Origin: Chitinimonas taiwanensis DSM 18899
GTDB taxonomy: Bacteria > Pseudomonadota > Gammaproteobacteria > Burkholderiales > Chitinimonadaceae
Assembly (NCBI RefSeq): GCF_900119825.1
Contig: NZ_FPKR01000002.1
Span: forward strand, 186,001 to 250,000
DNA: 64,000 bases
Reading direction: 5' to 3'
Below the pieces are notes generated by a model. The model was given only the letters and a program-made list of their open reading frames with translations, was not told the DNA's origin and made no database searches. Position numbers and translations under genes: made by a program. Positions 1 to 9,224 of this stretch are shown here, one piece after another (the first letter of the stretch is position 1; every line of letters starts with the position of its first letter).

Positions 1-405
1 TTTCAAACCAGCAAGGCCGGCGATGCCAACTGGCTGAATCTGGTCGCAATGACCTGCTGGCTGCTGGCCGCGCCCGAGCTGCAGGCGCAGCTGAACAAGA
101 CGACCGTGCTGCCCTTGCTGGCCGACACCCTGGCGCAGATGGCAGCCGAGTATGCGGCGGACAAATACCTGCACGACCCGGAGCGGCGCGAAGAACTGCT
201 GCGCATTACCTTGGCCGCACTCGGCCTGCGCCCGGCCGGGGAAAGCGAGGCGCAGGCACAGGACAGGCTGCAGGCACTGAGCAGCACCGAGCGGCGTCGC
301 ATCCTGGCGGCCGCCAGGGAGACGGAAAAACGCGCGCGGGAAATCCGCGAGGCGCTGATCCAGAAGGCTGCCGCCGAGGCAGCCGACAAATACACGCGCG
401 AATAA
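1..405 (+). CDS. Unknown protein, C-terminal fragment cut by window edge
   Basis: An open frame runs from base 1 to a TAA at 403-405, so the N-terminus lies outside the window; 134 residues are visible. I do not recognise the family. The visible part is Ala/Glu/Arg-rich and probably helical, with a charged C-terminal half that could form a coiled coil, and no membrane segment or signal is seen. An internal ATG at 49 has no good ribosome binding site and is probably not the start. The next gene begins five bases after the stop, so the two are probably co-transcribed and this protein may act with the adenylate-forming enzyme downstream. Confidence 0.6.
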   Translation, partial: FQTSKAGDANWLNLVAMTCWLLAAPELQAQLNKTTVLPLLADTLAQMAAEYAADKYLHDPERREELLRITLAALGLRPAGESEAQAQDRLQALSSTERRRILAAARETEKRAREIREALIQKAAAEAADKYTRE

Positions 406-409
406 GACC

Positions 410-1756
410 ATGCATCGCGACAGCGTACGCCCGGATGAAAGCCTGTTCCCCGGCATCGGCGATAGTGGGCGCCACATGCTGCGCCAGCTGCTCGAACACC
501 CGGCCGCACCACGCTACCGCAACCGCAGCGGTCATCGCCTGGAGGCCGACGATCTGCTCTGGCTACGCCACTTCACCCGCGAGGTGATGGCCGCGAGCAT
601 AGGCTGGCCCGCGCAGGGGCGGCCGACCTGGCTGGCCGACTTCCTGCCCGACGTGTATCGGCGCGTGCCGGCCTACCGCCAGCGCGGTGCGCCGCCTGAC
701 GATTGGCACAACCTGCCCACGCTGTCGCGCGCTGACCTCAGTCGCGATATCACCCGCTTTGTGCCGGACGATCTGCCGCTGAACCGCCTGATCGAATACT
801 CGACCAGCGGCACCACCGGCCACCCGCTCAAACTGCCCTCGCATCCGCGCGTGTCGGCCAGCTATCTGGCCTTCCACCGCCGTGCGCTGGCGCGTTTTGG
901 CATCGCGCTACGCGCCGGGCGTGGCGACGTCAGCGTGGTGCTGGCCGGCTTTCAGGCGCGCTGTTTTACCTATGTGTCCTTCAACCCGCTGCTCGACGAC
1001 GCGGGGTTGGCCAAGATCAATCTGCACCCGAACGACTGGCAGGCTCCCGAGGACCGCGTCGCTTATCTGGACGCGATGGCGCCCGAGCTGATCACCGGCG
1101 ACCCAATCTCGCTCAGCGCACTGGCCGAACTGCCGCTGCAACACAGGCCACGCGCGCTGCTGTCTACCTCGATGGCGATGAGCGCAGGCTTGCGCGCGGC
1201 GCTGAGTGCGCGCTTCGCCTGCCCAGTGCTCGATCTGTATTCGATGAATGAATGCGGGCCGATTGCGGCGTACGCGCCGGAGCTGGACGGCCATCTGCTG
1301 CTGCAGCCACGCTTGTTTGTGGAAATTCTCGATCCGACCGGCCACCCCGTGCCGGAAGGCGAGCGCGGTGAAATCACCCTGACGGGTGGCTTCAACCCCT
1401 ATCTGCCGCTGCTGCGCTACCGCACTGGCGACTTTGCCGCGCTGCGCATGACGGCCGACGGCCCATTACTATGCGGGCTGCTCGGCCGCCCACCTGTGCG
1501 CTTTCAGACCGCCAGCGGGCAGTGGATCAATAATGTCGATGTCAGCCACTGCCTGGCCCGCTTTGCCCTGCCGCAGTACACGCTGCACCAGTGCGCCGAC
1601 CGCAGCCTGCGCCTAGGTCTGCCGGCCGCGCAGGCCACCCAGCAAGCACCGATATGCGCAGCCCTGCATGGCCTGTTCGGCGCGACAGTACCAATAACAC
1701 TGAGCGACCTGCCCTTGGCCGATAAGGTGATTCAGTACACGAGCGATCTGGCTTGA
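410..1756 (+). CDS. Adenylate-forming ligase, PaaK/CapK-like
   Basis: This 448-residue protein belongs to the AMP-forming acyl-CoA ligase superfamily, nearest in style to phenylacetate-CoA ligase and CapK-like proteins. The phosphate-binding loop STSGTTGHP is at residues 131-139, an acceptor-like motif YSMNECGP near 277, and the RTGD motif near 338. These enzymes activate a carboxylic acid as an acyl-adenylate, usually for transfer to CoA or a carrier thiol; the substrate cannot be read from sequence. The C-terminal domain is short. Start ATG at 410 follows the upstream stop by four bases, consistent with translational coupling. No carrier protein or pathway genes are visible downstream, where a terminator follows. 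Confidence 0.75.
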   Translation: MHRDSVRPDESLFPGIGDSGRHMLRQLLEHPAAPRYRNRSGHRLEADDLLWLRHFTREVMAASIGWPAQGRPTWLADFLPDVYRRVPAYRQRGAPPDDWHNLPTLSRADLSRDITRFVPDDLPLNRLIEYSTSGTTGHPLKLPSHPRVSASYLAFHRRALARFGIALRAGRGDVSVVLAGFQARCFTYVSFNPLLDDAGLAKINLHPNDWQAPEDRVAYLDAMAPELITGDPISLSALAELPLQHRPRALLSTSMAMSAGLRAALSARFACPVLDLYSMNECGPIAAYAPELDGHLLLQPRLFVEILDPTGHPVPEGERGEITLTGGFNPYLPLLRYRTGDFAALRMTADGPLLCGLLGRPPVRFQTASGQWINNVDVSHCLARFALPQYTLHQCADRSLRLGLPAAQATQQAPICAALHGLFGATVPITLSDLPLADKVIQYTSDLA

Positions 1757-1784
1757 GGCGAGAACACGCCCCCGCCGCAGCGAT

Positions 1785-1812
1785 AAAAAGCCACCCCGCG
1801 GGTGGCTTTTCA
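1785..1812. terminator. Bidirectional intrinsic terminator
   Basis: An 11-bp stem (1786-1796 with 1800-1810, loop CGC) is flanked by A and T runs. It sits between the plus-strand ligase (stop 1756) and the minus-strand gene ending at 1833, and can stop transcription from both sides. Confidence 0.85.
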
Positions 1813-1832
1813 TTTGGCACAACCTGATGGGC

Positions 1833-2234
1833 TTAGAGCTTGGACTGCATCAGCTCGAGCACCGGCTTGATCTTGCCCTTGGTGGCGGCATCACCCGCAT
1901 CGTGCTTCTTCTGAGCCCATTGCACGCTGGTCAAGCCGTCCTTCTCCGGCTCGGTCAGCGCGCGCTTGCCGGCCTTGGTGATGATGATGGTGGCGGCGTC
2001 CACCGCACCATTGCCAGCGGCCACGCGCAGCAGGCTGTCGTTGCCGCAGCGGATATCTTCATAGGTGCGACGCAGTTCGATGCCCGAGTCATCGAGCTTG
2101 CGGCGCAGGCCGGCGCGGTCATTGGCCTTGGTGTATTCGCAGACGCTGCTGACCGCGCGGTCGAAATCATCGTCGGCCTGGGCCAAGCCGAGCAGGCAGA
2201 CGGAGAGCAGGCTGAACAGAAGACGGTTTTGCAT
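1833..2234 (-). CDS. Small exported protein, DUF3718-like
   Basis: The 133-residue product begins with a classical signal peptide (MQNRLLFSLL..., cleavage after about residue 20, AQA). A longer frame upstream overlaps the chemotaxis receptor gene and encodes an unlikely Pro/Arg-rich leader, so I choose the ATG at 2234. The mature part has two cysteines (VCEY and IRCGND) and a pattern around RCGNDSLLRVA that resembles DUF3718 proteins of Gammaproteobacteria; this is a motif-level resemblance only. The location is probably periplasmic and the function is unknown. It lies 49 bases downstream of the receptor gene on the same strand. Confidence 0.65.
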   Translation of the reverse strand: MQNRLLFSLLSVCLLGLAQADDDFDRAVSSVCEYTKANDRAGLRRKLDDSGIELRRTYEDIRCGNDSLLRVAAGNGAVDAATIIITKAGKRALTEPEKDGLTSVQWAQKKHDAGDAATKGKIKPVLELMQSKL

Positions 2235-2283
2235 GATGAGGCTCCAGATGTGTTGGCGGGGGAATGCGGTCGGCGCGCGGCGC

Positions 2284-4266
2284 TCAGACCTGGAATTGGG
2301 CGACCTGGCGCTGCAGGCGCTCGGCCAGTTGCGATAGCTCGCGGCTCGAGGCGGCGGTCTGGGTGGCACCCACGGCGGTCTGCTCGGCAATCTCGCTGAT
2401 GCCGAGCACGCCCTGGTGCAGCTGACGGGTAGTGGTGTTCTGGCGCTCGGCCGCGCTGGCGATCTCGCCGCTCATGCCGTCCACCTGACGCATGCTGGCC
2501 AGGATGGCATTCAAGGTCTTGCCAGCCTCGGTAGCCTGGTCGACGCTGGCCGCGGTGCCGCTGCGGCTCTGCGACATGGCGCCCACCGCGTCCTTCACGC
2601 CGGCCTGCAGGCGGGTGATCACCGACTGGATCTCGCCGGTGGACTGGCGCGTGCGGCTGGCCAGCGTACGGACCTCGTCGGCCACCACGGCAAAACCACG
2701 CCCCTGCTCACCGGCGCGCGCCGCTTCAATCGCGGCATTCAGGGCTAGCAGATTGGTCTGCTCGGCAATCTCGCCGATTACGGTCAGGATGCGGCCGATG
2801 TCCTTGCTATAGGCATCCAGGCGCGCCACCACTTCCGAGGTCGATTCGATATGACCGGCCAGCTGGGAGATGGTCTGCAGATTGGCGCTGACCACGTCCT
2901 GGCCACGTTCGGCCATGGCGCGCGCGGCGCGGATCTCGTTCAGGGTGCGCTCTGCACCTTCCGAGACGGCACGCACGCTATCGCTCATGGCGGCCATCTC
3001 GCGCACCATCTCGTCGGTCTGGCGCTTCTGGTGTTCGATGCCGGCGCTGGTCTGGGCGGTAATGGTGGCACTCTGCTCGCTGGCCTCGGCCAGACGCACC
3101 GCGTCGCCGGCGATATCCACCAACATCACGCGCAGGCGCTCGGTCAGCTCATTGGTCGAGCGGGCCAGGTCACCGAATTCATCCTGGCTATGTATGGCCA
3201 CCGTGCGGCTCATATCGCCGGCCGCCAGGCTGCGCAGCTGGGCGACTACACCCGCCAGCGGGCGGCGGATGCTATTGGTCACCCAGATGGCGGTGGCAAT
3301 CGCAATCGCCAGCGCCAGCAAGCTCATCAGCACGATGGCGGTCATGGCCACGCTGCTGCGGGTCGCGGCGCCGGCGGTGGCGGCATTCACCCGCTCGCTA
3401 GCCAGCTTGGCAATCGCATCCAGCTGCTGGCGCGTGCTGTCGATGCGCTGGTTGAGCTCGGCCAGCGCCTTCAGCGACTCGGCATCCTGCTCGAGCGACT
3501 GCACATACAGGCCCAGCAAAGCGCCATTGCCCTCCAGCACGCTCAGGTAGTCGGTGAGCAGGTCGCGCACCTCGTCCAGACCCTTGGCCGACTCGCTGGC
3601 GGCCAGCCCGGCGCGGATCGCCTCGGCCAGCGGCAGCACATCCTTGGCGGCGATGCGAGCCGATTCGAGCTTGCGCTGCTGAAGCGCCTCGCTGGCCAGG
3701 ATCACCGCCTGTTTGACATCGCGGCGCAGCTTGCTGAGCACCGCCTTATTGCCCTGGCCGGCATCCATCGCATCGGCAATCAGCCCATCCAGCTCGTCGG
3801 CGCTGTCTTCCAGCGTAGCGCGCGCCGTTTTGAGCTGCGGCTGCTGGCCGGCAAAACGCTTGTGCGAGCTGAACAGCGCATCGGCCGCCGTCTGCACCGC
3901 CGCGATATCGGCGCCAAAGCGTTGTGCTGCCGACTTGAGCGCCTCGTCATTGGCGCCCAGACCCTGCAGCTCACCGCGCAAGTCAGCGATGCGCTTGGCC
4001 GTGTCGGCATAGCGCGCCTCGATGGCGCTGAGCTCGGCCTCGTCCTGATTGCCATGGTAGGTATCGGCCAGGCGGCCGGTTTCCAGCAGCGCCACCAGCA
4101 CCGACTGACTGTGGCCGCGCAGCTGGGTGGCGTCGCTGACATTGGCCAGGCTGGCATTCATGCTGGCCTGACCGAACAGACCGGTCAGCCCCACCGCCAG
4201 CAAGAGCGCAGTAACCACGAAGAAGCCGGCAGCAATTCGCTGCACGACGGTGAGACGAGCGAACAT
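2284..4266 (-). CDS. Methyl-accepting chemotaxis protein
   Basis: This 660-residue receptor has an N-terminal membrane helix (about residues 10-30), a long helical periplasmic domain (about 32-300), a second membrane helix (about 303-330), a HAMP domain, and a cytoplasmic signalling coiled coil. The highly conserved hairpin tip, containing [21 protein letters not shown], falls near residues 492-515 and is the site that binds CheA/CheW. The periplasmic part is rich in Ala/Leu/Gln helices, as in four-helix-bundle sensor domains, and its ligand is not predictable. The protein ends in ...AQFQV and lacks the C-terminal NWETF-type CheR-docking pentapeptide. No other chemotaxis genes are nearby, so it is an orphan receptor. 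Confidence 0.95.
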   Translation of the reverse strand: MFARLTVVQRIAAGFFVVTALLLAVGLTGLFGQASMNASLANVSDATQLRGHSQSVLVALLETGRLADTYHGNQDEAELSAIEARYADTAKRIADLRGELQGLGANDEALKSAAQRFGADIAAVQTAADALFSSHKRFAGQQPQLKTARATLEDSADELDGLIADAMDAGQGNKAVLSKLRRDVKQAVILASEALQQRKLESARIAAKDVLPLAEAIRAGLAASESAKGLDEVRDLLTDYLSVLEGNGALLGLYVQSLEQDAESLKALAELNQRIDSTRQQLDAIAKLASERVNAATAGAATRSSVAMTAIVLMSLLALAIAIATAIWVTNSIRRPLAGVVAQLRSLAAGDMSRTVAIHSQDEFGDLARSTNELTERLRVMLVDIAGDAVRLAEASEQSATITAQTSAGIEHQKRQTDEMVREMAAMSDSVRAVSEGAERTLNEIRAARAMAERGQDVVSANLQTISQLAGHIESTSEVVARLDAYSKDIGRILTVIGEIAEQTNLLALNAAIEAARAGEQGRGFAVVADEVRTLASRTRQSTGEIQSVITRLQAGVKDAVGAMSQSRSGTAASVDQATEAGKTLNAILASMRQVDGMSGEIASAAERQNTTTRQLHQGVLGISEIAEQTAVGATQTAASSRELSQLAERLQRQVAQFQV

Positions 4267-4686
4267 GGTGATTCTCCCTCCAGCCCGGCACGCATCGGCA
4301 CCGGGCGCCCCTGAGCGCTTGAACCACCCGCTTACACCCCGGGATCACCGGTAAAACGGGCTATCAAACATTAGAAAGTTCGAATTTAACCATGCGAAAT
4401 AGGGAGTACCGCAATGCAGTAAACCAAGCTGTCGCATCCGCGCCACGCCTTGCTGGAAGCGGCTTGCGGCGCTATTCACCAAGCGCCACAAGGATAAATG
4501 ACATAAGCATTTCCCTACAAAAGGCTGGTAAGCGGGCAAAAACCTTGTCTAAACAAGTGAATCGCCATTTCGGCCTGAAATATCGATGACATGCATGCCG
4601 CTTAGACTACATTTATCCACAGCCCAAGCATGCGCTTGACCGGCATACCCCGCCGCAGGGCTGACAACAATCAAGGGAGCGTACGG
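4267..4686. other. Intergenic region between divergent receptor and phosphatase genes
   Basis: About 420 bases separate the two divergent starts. The region is less GC-rich than the genes around it. Two short opposing open frames (about 65 codons each) lack ribosome binding sites and protein-like composition, so I do not call them. A possible minus-strand flagellar-type promoter is listed separately. No Pho box or other clear operator was recognised ahead of the phosphatase gene. Confidence 0.6.
4362..4388 (-). promoter_or_regulatory. Possible sigma-28 (FliA) promoter for the chemotaxis receptor
   Basis: On the minus strand TAAA (4388-4385) is followed 19 bases later by GATA (4365-4362). This resembles the FliA consensus TAAA-N15-GCCGATAA, except that the spacing is one base long and the first three bases of the -10 box do not match. 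Chemotaxis receptors are commonly FliA-dependent. Weak evidence. Confidence 0.3.
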
Positions 4687-7236
4687 ATGGATAGAAGACA
4701 GTTTTTGAAAGCAGGCAGTTTTGTCACCTTCTCGGTTGCCGGCCTCGGCCTATTTGGCTGCGGCAGCGACGAGAGCAATGCACCGGTGGCTGCCTTGCCA
4801 CCGGCCGCCAGCGGCAATGGCTGGCAGTTCCCGCAAAGCCTGGCCTCGGGCGACCCGCGCCCAGACGGCATCATGCTGTGGACGCGCGTGGTGCCGGCCA
4901 ATGCCGACCCGGTGGCCAGCAGCAGCCAAGCCGATTTCAGCATCCGCCTGCAGATCAGCAGCGCTGACCACGCCAGCAAGCTGGGCAGCAATGCCGCGCT
5001 GAGCGGCAGCCTGGTACTGGATACCCAGCTGCCGGTGCGCGCCGAGTTCGACCACACAGTGCGCCACAAGGTCAGCGGCCTCGAAGCCGGTAAGACCTAT
5101 TTCTACCAGTTCATCGCGGGCGACATGCGCTCCAAGGTCGGCCGCTTCAAGACCGCCCCGGCACGCAATGCCGATGTAGCCGAGCTGAAGTTCGCCTTCC
5201 TTAGCTGCCAGGACTGGAGCATCAATCACTGGGGCGCGTATGCCCATATCGCCGCCAATGAGCAGCTCGATTTCATCGTGCACCTCGGCGATTACATCTA
5301 TGAGACGGTGGGCGAAGCCTTCCAGACCGGCGCGGTGGAAAACCTGCATACCCAGCTGGTGCTGCCCAACGGCACCTTCAAGAACGGCAGCAGCGGCGCC
5401 AAGTACGCGAGCACGCTGGCCGACTACCGCTATCTGTACAAGCAGTACCGCAGCGATGCACGCCTGCAGGCCGTGCACGAGCGCTTCCCCTTTATCGCGG
5501 TCTGGGACGACCATGAGTTCAGCGATGACTGCTGGGGCGATGCGCAGACCTATACCAATGGCAGCGCAAGCGACAATGATCGCCAGCCTGCCCGCCGGCG
5601 CAGTGCCAACCAGGCCTGGTATGAGTACATGCCGGCCGATATCTACTACAGCGGCAAGGATGCCGAGGGCATTCACGACATCCGCATCTACCGCGAGCTG
5701 CAGTTCGGCAAGCTCGCCCATCTGGTGATGACGGACGAACGCCTGTACCGCAGCGATCACCTGATTCCGGAAGCCAGCGCCAACCCGGCTACCGGGCTTG
5801 CCTTGGGCAGCATAGGCAGCCGCTATATGGTGCCGAGCAATATGCTCGCCGGCGTGGAAGCACAAAAAATGGCGGCGGGTCAGGCCAAGGGCGATCCGCT
5901 GGCCCTGGTGTCCATCCTGGGCAAGACACAGCGCGAGTGGTGGCAATCCACGCTCAAGCAGTCCACCGCCACTTGGAAGCTGTGGGGCAATGAAGTCTCG
6001 CTGCTGCGCATGGGCATCGATGGCACGCAGGCGATTGCCACCCTGGTGGCACTGAACTTCATTCCCACCCTGGCCGGCAATATCGCCACTGCCGCCAGTG
6101 CACTGAGCAATAGCCAACCACTGGCGGCGGCCGTGGTGGCCGCCGTGGCGGCCGGCGCCAGCAATACCGTCGCGGCGAATGGCGCCGGGGCGATCGGCCT
6201 CAGTGATGCCGGAGCTGGCGACACGAATGCCAAGCTCACGGCTGCAATCGGCGCAGGCCTGAGTGCACAGCAGGCGGGGCTGGCAGTCAGCGCCTTCGAT
6301 GCCGTCAAAACCGCAGCCACCGCTGGCGCCAACAGTAGCCAGCAGCAACAGGCCGGCGCACTGCGCATTGCCGAGTTGCTGACCGGGCAAAGCGGCCCCA
6401 GCGCCGTGTTTGCCGCCATCAAGGCCGATATTGCCAGCAAGCAGCAGAACTCGGCCTTTATCCCGGCCAGCATGAAATCCAGCCTGAGCGGCTTCTTCAC
6501 CCAGTTCCTGCTCAATGCCGACCAATGGGACGGCTTCAATGCCGAGCGCAAGGCGCTGATGGCGCATCTGGCCAGCAATAACATCAAGAATGTGGTCGCG
6601 CTGACTGGCGATATCCATGCTTTCTACGCCGGCACCGTGCACGACGATTACAGCGCTGCCGGTGGCGGCACGCCGGTGATGGTGGACCTGGTCACCGCCG
6701 GGGTCAGCTCGGACTCCTTCTTCAGCTATCTGAAAGATGCCGTGGGCAGCCTGTCGAGCAGCCTGGCCCCCCTGGTCTACTACCCGCTCAGCGCGCCAGT
6801 TAGCGGCCTTGGCACGGTCGAACTGAATGTGAACCTGCTCGACCATACGCTTAGCCCCAGCAATGTGACGGCAGCCTCGCTGGCCAGCAGCCTGCGCGTG
6901 CAGCTGCGCGGCGCGCTGGCTGCCAAGGGCGTGCCCGAGGCTCAGCTGGATGCCACCACCACGGCCGTCCTCGCAGGCCTCGAAACCAGCAGCAGCTTCA
7001 CCGGCCAGTTACTGCCGGTGGCGCAGGCCTTGGCCGGCCTCAATAGCAACCCCTGGCTCAAGCTGGCCAATACCGATGCCCAAGGCTATGCGGTGGTCAC
7101 GCTGACACCGAGCGCGCTCAGCTGCGAATTCAAGCAACTGAATAAGCTGGTAGGCGGCGCAGCACCCAGCAGCACGATTGCCGCCAGCAAGCGGGCCGTG
7201 GTGCAGAAGGACATCGCCGCAGTCACGATCAGCTAA
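4687..7236 (+). CDS. PhoD-like alkaline phosphatase/phosphodiesterase, Tat-exported
   Basis: The start ATG at 4687 is set by the ribosome site AAGGGAG (4673-4679) and gives a Tat-type signal, RRQFLK at residues 3-8, followed by a hydrophobic stretch ending LFGC with Cys25 as a possible lipid anchor (Phe at -2 is atypical). An N-terminal fibronectin-like domain precedes the metallophosphatase core, with SCQDW, HLGDYIYE, WDDHEFSDD and the late GDIHAF motif supplying metal ligands. The family cleaves phosphomono- or diesters outside the cytoplasm. At 849 residues it is much longer than usual PhoD (about 500-600), because of an Ala-rich insertion (about residues 450-590) and a second one (about 695-785) on either side of GDIHAF. 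Confidence 0.88.
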   Translation: MDRRQFLKAGSFVTFSVAGLGLFGCGSDESNAPVAALPPAASGNGWQFPQSLASGDPRPDGIMLWTRVVPANADPVASSSQADFSIRLQISSADHASKLGSNAALSGSLVLDTQLPVRAEFDHTVRHKVSGLEAGKTYFYQFIAGDMRSKVGRFKTAPARNADVAELKFAFLSCQDWSINHWGAYAHIAANEQLDFIVHLGDYIYETVGEAFQTGAVENLHTQLVLPNGTFKNGSSGAKYASTLADYRYLYKQYRSDARLQAVHERFPFIAVWDDHEFSDDCWGDAQTYTNGSASDNDRQPARRRSANQAWYEYMPADIYYSGKDAEGIHDIRIYRELQFGKLAHLVMTDERLYRSDHLIPEASANPATGLALGSIGSRYMVPSNMLAGVEAQKMAAGQAKGDPLALVSILGKTQREWWQSTLKQSTATWKLWGNEVSLLRMGIDGTQAIATLVALNFIPTLAGNIATAASALSNSQPLAAAVVAAVAAGASNTVAANGAGAIGLSDAGAGDTNAKLTAAIGAGLSAQQAGLAVSAFDAVKTAATAGANSSQQQQAGALRIAELLTGQSGPSAVFAAIKADIASKQQNSAFIPASMKSSLSGFFTQFLLNADQWDGFNAERKALMAHLASNNIKNVVALTGDIHAFYAGTVHDDYSAAGGGTPVMVDLVTAGVSSDSFFSYLKDAVGSLSSSLAPLVYYPLSAPVSGLGTVELNVNLLDHTLSPSNVTAASLASSLRVQLRGALAAKGVPEAQLDATTTAVLAGLETSSSFTGQLLPVAQALAGLNSNPWLKLANTDAQGYAVVTLTPSALSCEFKQLNKLVGGAAPSSTIAASKRAVVQKDIAAVTIS

Positions 7237-7257
7237 GCACACACGCGTCAGTCGCTC

Positions 7258-7284
7258 AGCCCCGCCGTATGGCGGGGCTTTTTC
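7258..7284 (+). terminator. Intrinsic terminator after phosphatase gene
   Basis: A 9-bp GC-rich stem (7258-7266 with 7271-7279, loop GTAT) is followed by a T run. It lies 21 bases after the stop codon. Confidence 0.88.
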
Positions 7285-7340
7285 TTGCCCAGGCAGCGGC
7301 GTAGACTGCGCGGCTTTCCCGCCACCAGCGAGTTGCCGCG

Positions 7341-9161
7341 ATGAAACCCACCATCCACTACCGCATCAGCGCCGCCCACCCGGAAGCGCATCTGTTCGAC
7401 ATCCGCCTGCACATCGAGCACCCTGCCGCAGAAGGTCAGCGCCTGAGCCTGCCGGTGTGGATTCCCGGCTCCTACCTGGTGCGCGAATTCGCCAAGCACA
7501 TCGTCAGCATCAGTGCCGAGGACGAGCGCGGCGCGCTGGCCATCAGCAAGACCGACAAGAACCACTGGCAGCTCGCGCCGGCCCAGGGCGCGGTGACCGT
7601 GCGTTACACCGTGTATGGCTTCGATCTGTCGGTACGCACCGCCTACCTCGACACCACGCGCGCCTTTTTCAATGGCAGCAGCGTGTTCCTGGGTGTGGAC
7701 GGTCAGCTCGACCAGCCGGTGGAAGTGGATATTGTGGCCCCGAGCGGCAAGGCTTATCGCGAATGGCGCGTGGCCACCAGCCTGCCCGCCCACAAGGCCA
7801 AGCCCTATGCCTTTGGCAGCTACCGCGCCGCCGACTATGACGAGCTGATCGACCACCCGGTCGAAATGGGCGACTTCACGCTGATCCAGTTCAAGGCCTG
7901 TGGCGTGCCGCACGACTTCGTACTGTCGGGCCGCCTGCCCAAGATCGATTCCAAGCGCCTGGCGCGCGATTGCAAGAAGATCTGCGAACACCAGATCCGC
8001 ATGTTCGGCGAACCCGCACCGTTCGAGCGCTATGTATTCATGACCTTCGTCAGCGGCGATGGCTATGGCGGCCTGGAACATCGCGCGTCCACCGCGCTGA
8101 TGTGCAAGCGCGAGGACCTGCCCAAGGACGGCGAAACCGGCATGAAGAGCAGCTACCGCCAATACCTGGGGCTGGTCTCGCACGAGTATTTCCATAGCTG
8201 GAACGTCAAGCGCATCAAGCCCGCTGCTTATGCGCCCTACCCGGCCGATGGCGAAGCCTATTCGCGCCTCTTGTGGGCCTTCGAAGGGCTGACCAGCTAC
8301 TACGATGACCTGACCCTGGTGCGTGCCGGCCTGATCGATGCCGACAGCTATCTGGAACTGCTGTCACACACGATTACCGGCGTGCTGCGCACCCCGGGCC
8401 GCCTGGTGCAGAACATTGCCGATTCCAGCTTCGACACCTGGATCAAGTTCTACCGCCAGGACGAGAACAGTCCGAACAGCGGCATCAGCTACTACACCAA
8501 GGGCGCACTGGCCGGTCTGTGCCTCGACCTGCACATCCGCCAGGCTACCCAGGGCAAGCACAGCCTGGACGATGTGATGCTGGCGCTGTGGGAGCGTTAT
8601 GGGCGCGACTTCTATGCTGGCAAGCCGGTGGGCGTGCCAGAAGAGGCCTGGGAACAGGTGGCCGAAGAAGTGACCGGCCTGAAGCTGCAAGCCCAGTTCG
8701 ACCACTTCCTGCGCAGCACCGAGGAGCTGCCGCTGGCCGAGATGCTGGCCAGCGTAGGCATCCAGTGGCAGGCGCGTAGCCAAACCGGTGCCAATGACAA
8801 GGGCGGCTGGCTGGACAAGGCCAAGCCAAATGGCGTCTGGCTGGGTGCGCGCACCGCCAGCGATGGCGCCCTGGTCAAACTCACCCATGTGCTCAGCGAT
8901 GGTCCGGCCGAGCATGCTGGCCTGAGTGCCGGCGATGTACTGGTCGCCATTGATGGTCTAAAGGCCACGGCGGGCAATCTGGATGCCGCCTTGGCCGCCG
9001 CCAAGCCGGGCGACAAGCTGGACGTACTGGCCTTCCGCCGCGACGAGCTGATGAACGTCAAGCTCAAGCTGGAAGCCGAACCCAGCCAGACCGTGGGCCT
9101 ACGGCGCGACGACAGCGACCCAGCCAAGCTGGCCGCGCGTGAGGCTTGGTTGCACGGCTGA
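7341..9161 (+). CDS. M61-family aminopeptidase with PDZ domain
   Basis: This 606-residue protein carries the gluzincin zinc site HEYFH at residues 281-285, with a downstream acidic helix (WAFEGLTSYYDDL) expected to supply the third ligand. The N-terminal third is the beta-rich M61 domain and a PDZ domain lies near residues 505-575 (around GPAEHAGLSAGDVL). The M61 family includes glycyl aminopeptidases that trim N-terminal residues from peptides. No signal peptide is evident, so it is probably cytoplasmic. The gene stands alone between two terminators. The length and domain order match proteobacterial M61-PDZ proteins. Confidence 0.92.
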   Translation: MKPTIHYRISAAHPEAHLFDIRLHIEHPAAEGQRLSLPVWIPGSYLVREFAKHIVSISAEDERGALAISKTDKNHWQLAPAQGAVTVRYTVYGFDLSVRTAYLDTTRAFFNGSSVFLGVDGQLDQPVEVDIVAPSGKAYREWRVATSLPAHKAKPYAFGSYRAADYDELIDHPVEMGDFTLIQFKACGVPHDFVLSGRLPKIDSKRLARDCKKICEHQIRMFGEPAPFERYVFMTFVSGDGYGGLEHRASTALMCKREDLPKDGETGMKSSYRQYLGLVSHEYFHSWNVKRIKPAAYAPYPADGEAYSRLLWAFEGLTSYYDDLTLVRAGLIDADSYLELLSHTITGVLRTPGRLVQNIADSSFDTWIKFYRQDENSPNSGISYYTKGALAGLCLDLHIRQATQGKHSLDDVMLALWERYGRDFYAGKPVGVPEEAWEQVAEEVTGLKLQAQFDHFLRSTEELPLAEMLASVGIQWQARSQTGANDKGGWLDKAKPNGVWLGARTASDGALVKLTHVLSDGPAEHAGLSAGDVLVAIDGLKATAGNLDAALAAAKPGDKLDVLAFRRDELMNVKLKLEAEPSQTVGLRRDDSDPAKLAAREAWLHG

Positions 9162-9183
9162 ACGACAGCCTAGCCAGCCATGC

Positions 9184-9212
9184 AAACGGCGCCCCGCGGG
9201 GTGCCGTTTTGT
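9184..9212 (+). terminator. Intrinsic terminator after M61 peptidase gene
   Basis: A long stem (about 9184-9194 with 9199-9209, one G-U pair, loop about CGCG) is flanked by AAA and TTTT. Its near-symmetry means it may also serve the convergent dadA gene, which ends at 9225. Confidence 0.8.
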
Positions 9213-9224
9213 TTACCAGCCAGC

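Noticed and set aside
2851-4314. Long plus-strand open frame (487 codons) opposite the chemotaxis receptor
   Set aside because: It is antisense to a clear receptor gene; its composition (His/Gln/Gly-rich) is that of a GC-rich shadow frame, and it has no domain or ribosome site.
4345-4589. Two short opposing frames in the receptor-phosphatase gap
   Set aside because: No ribosome sites, no protein-like composition, and they overlap each other.
4750-6846. Minus-strand open frame of 698 codons opposite the PhoD-like gene
   Set aside because: Shadow of a high-GC gene; no motif, no ribosome site, His/Gly/Ala-rich composition.
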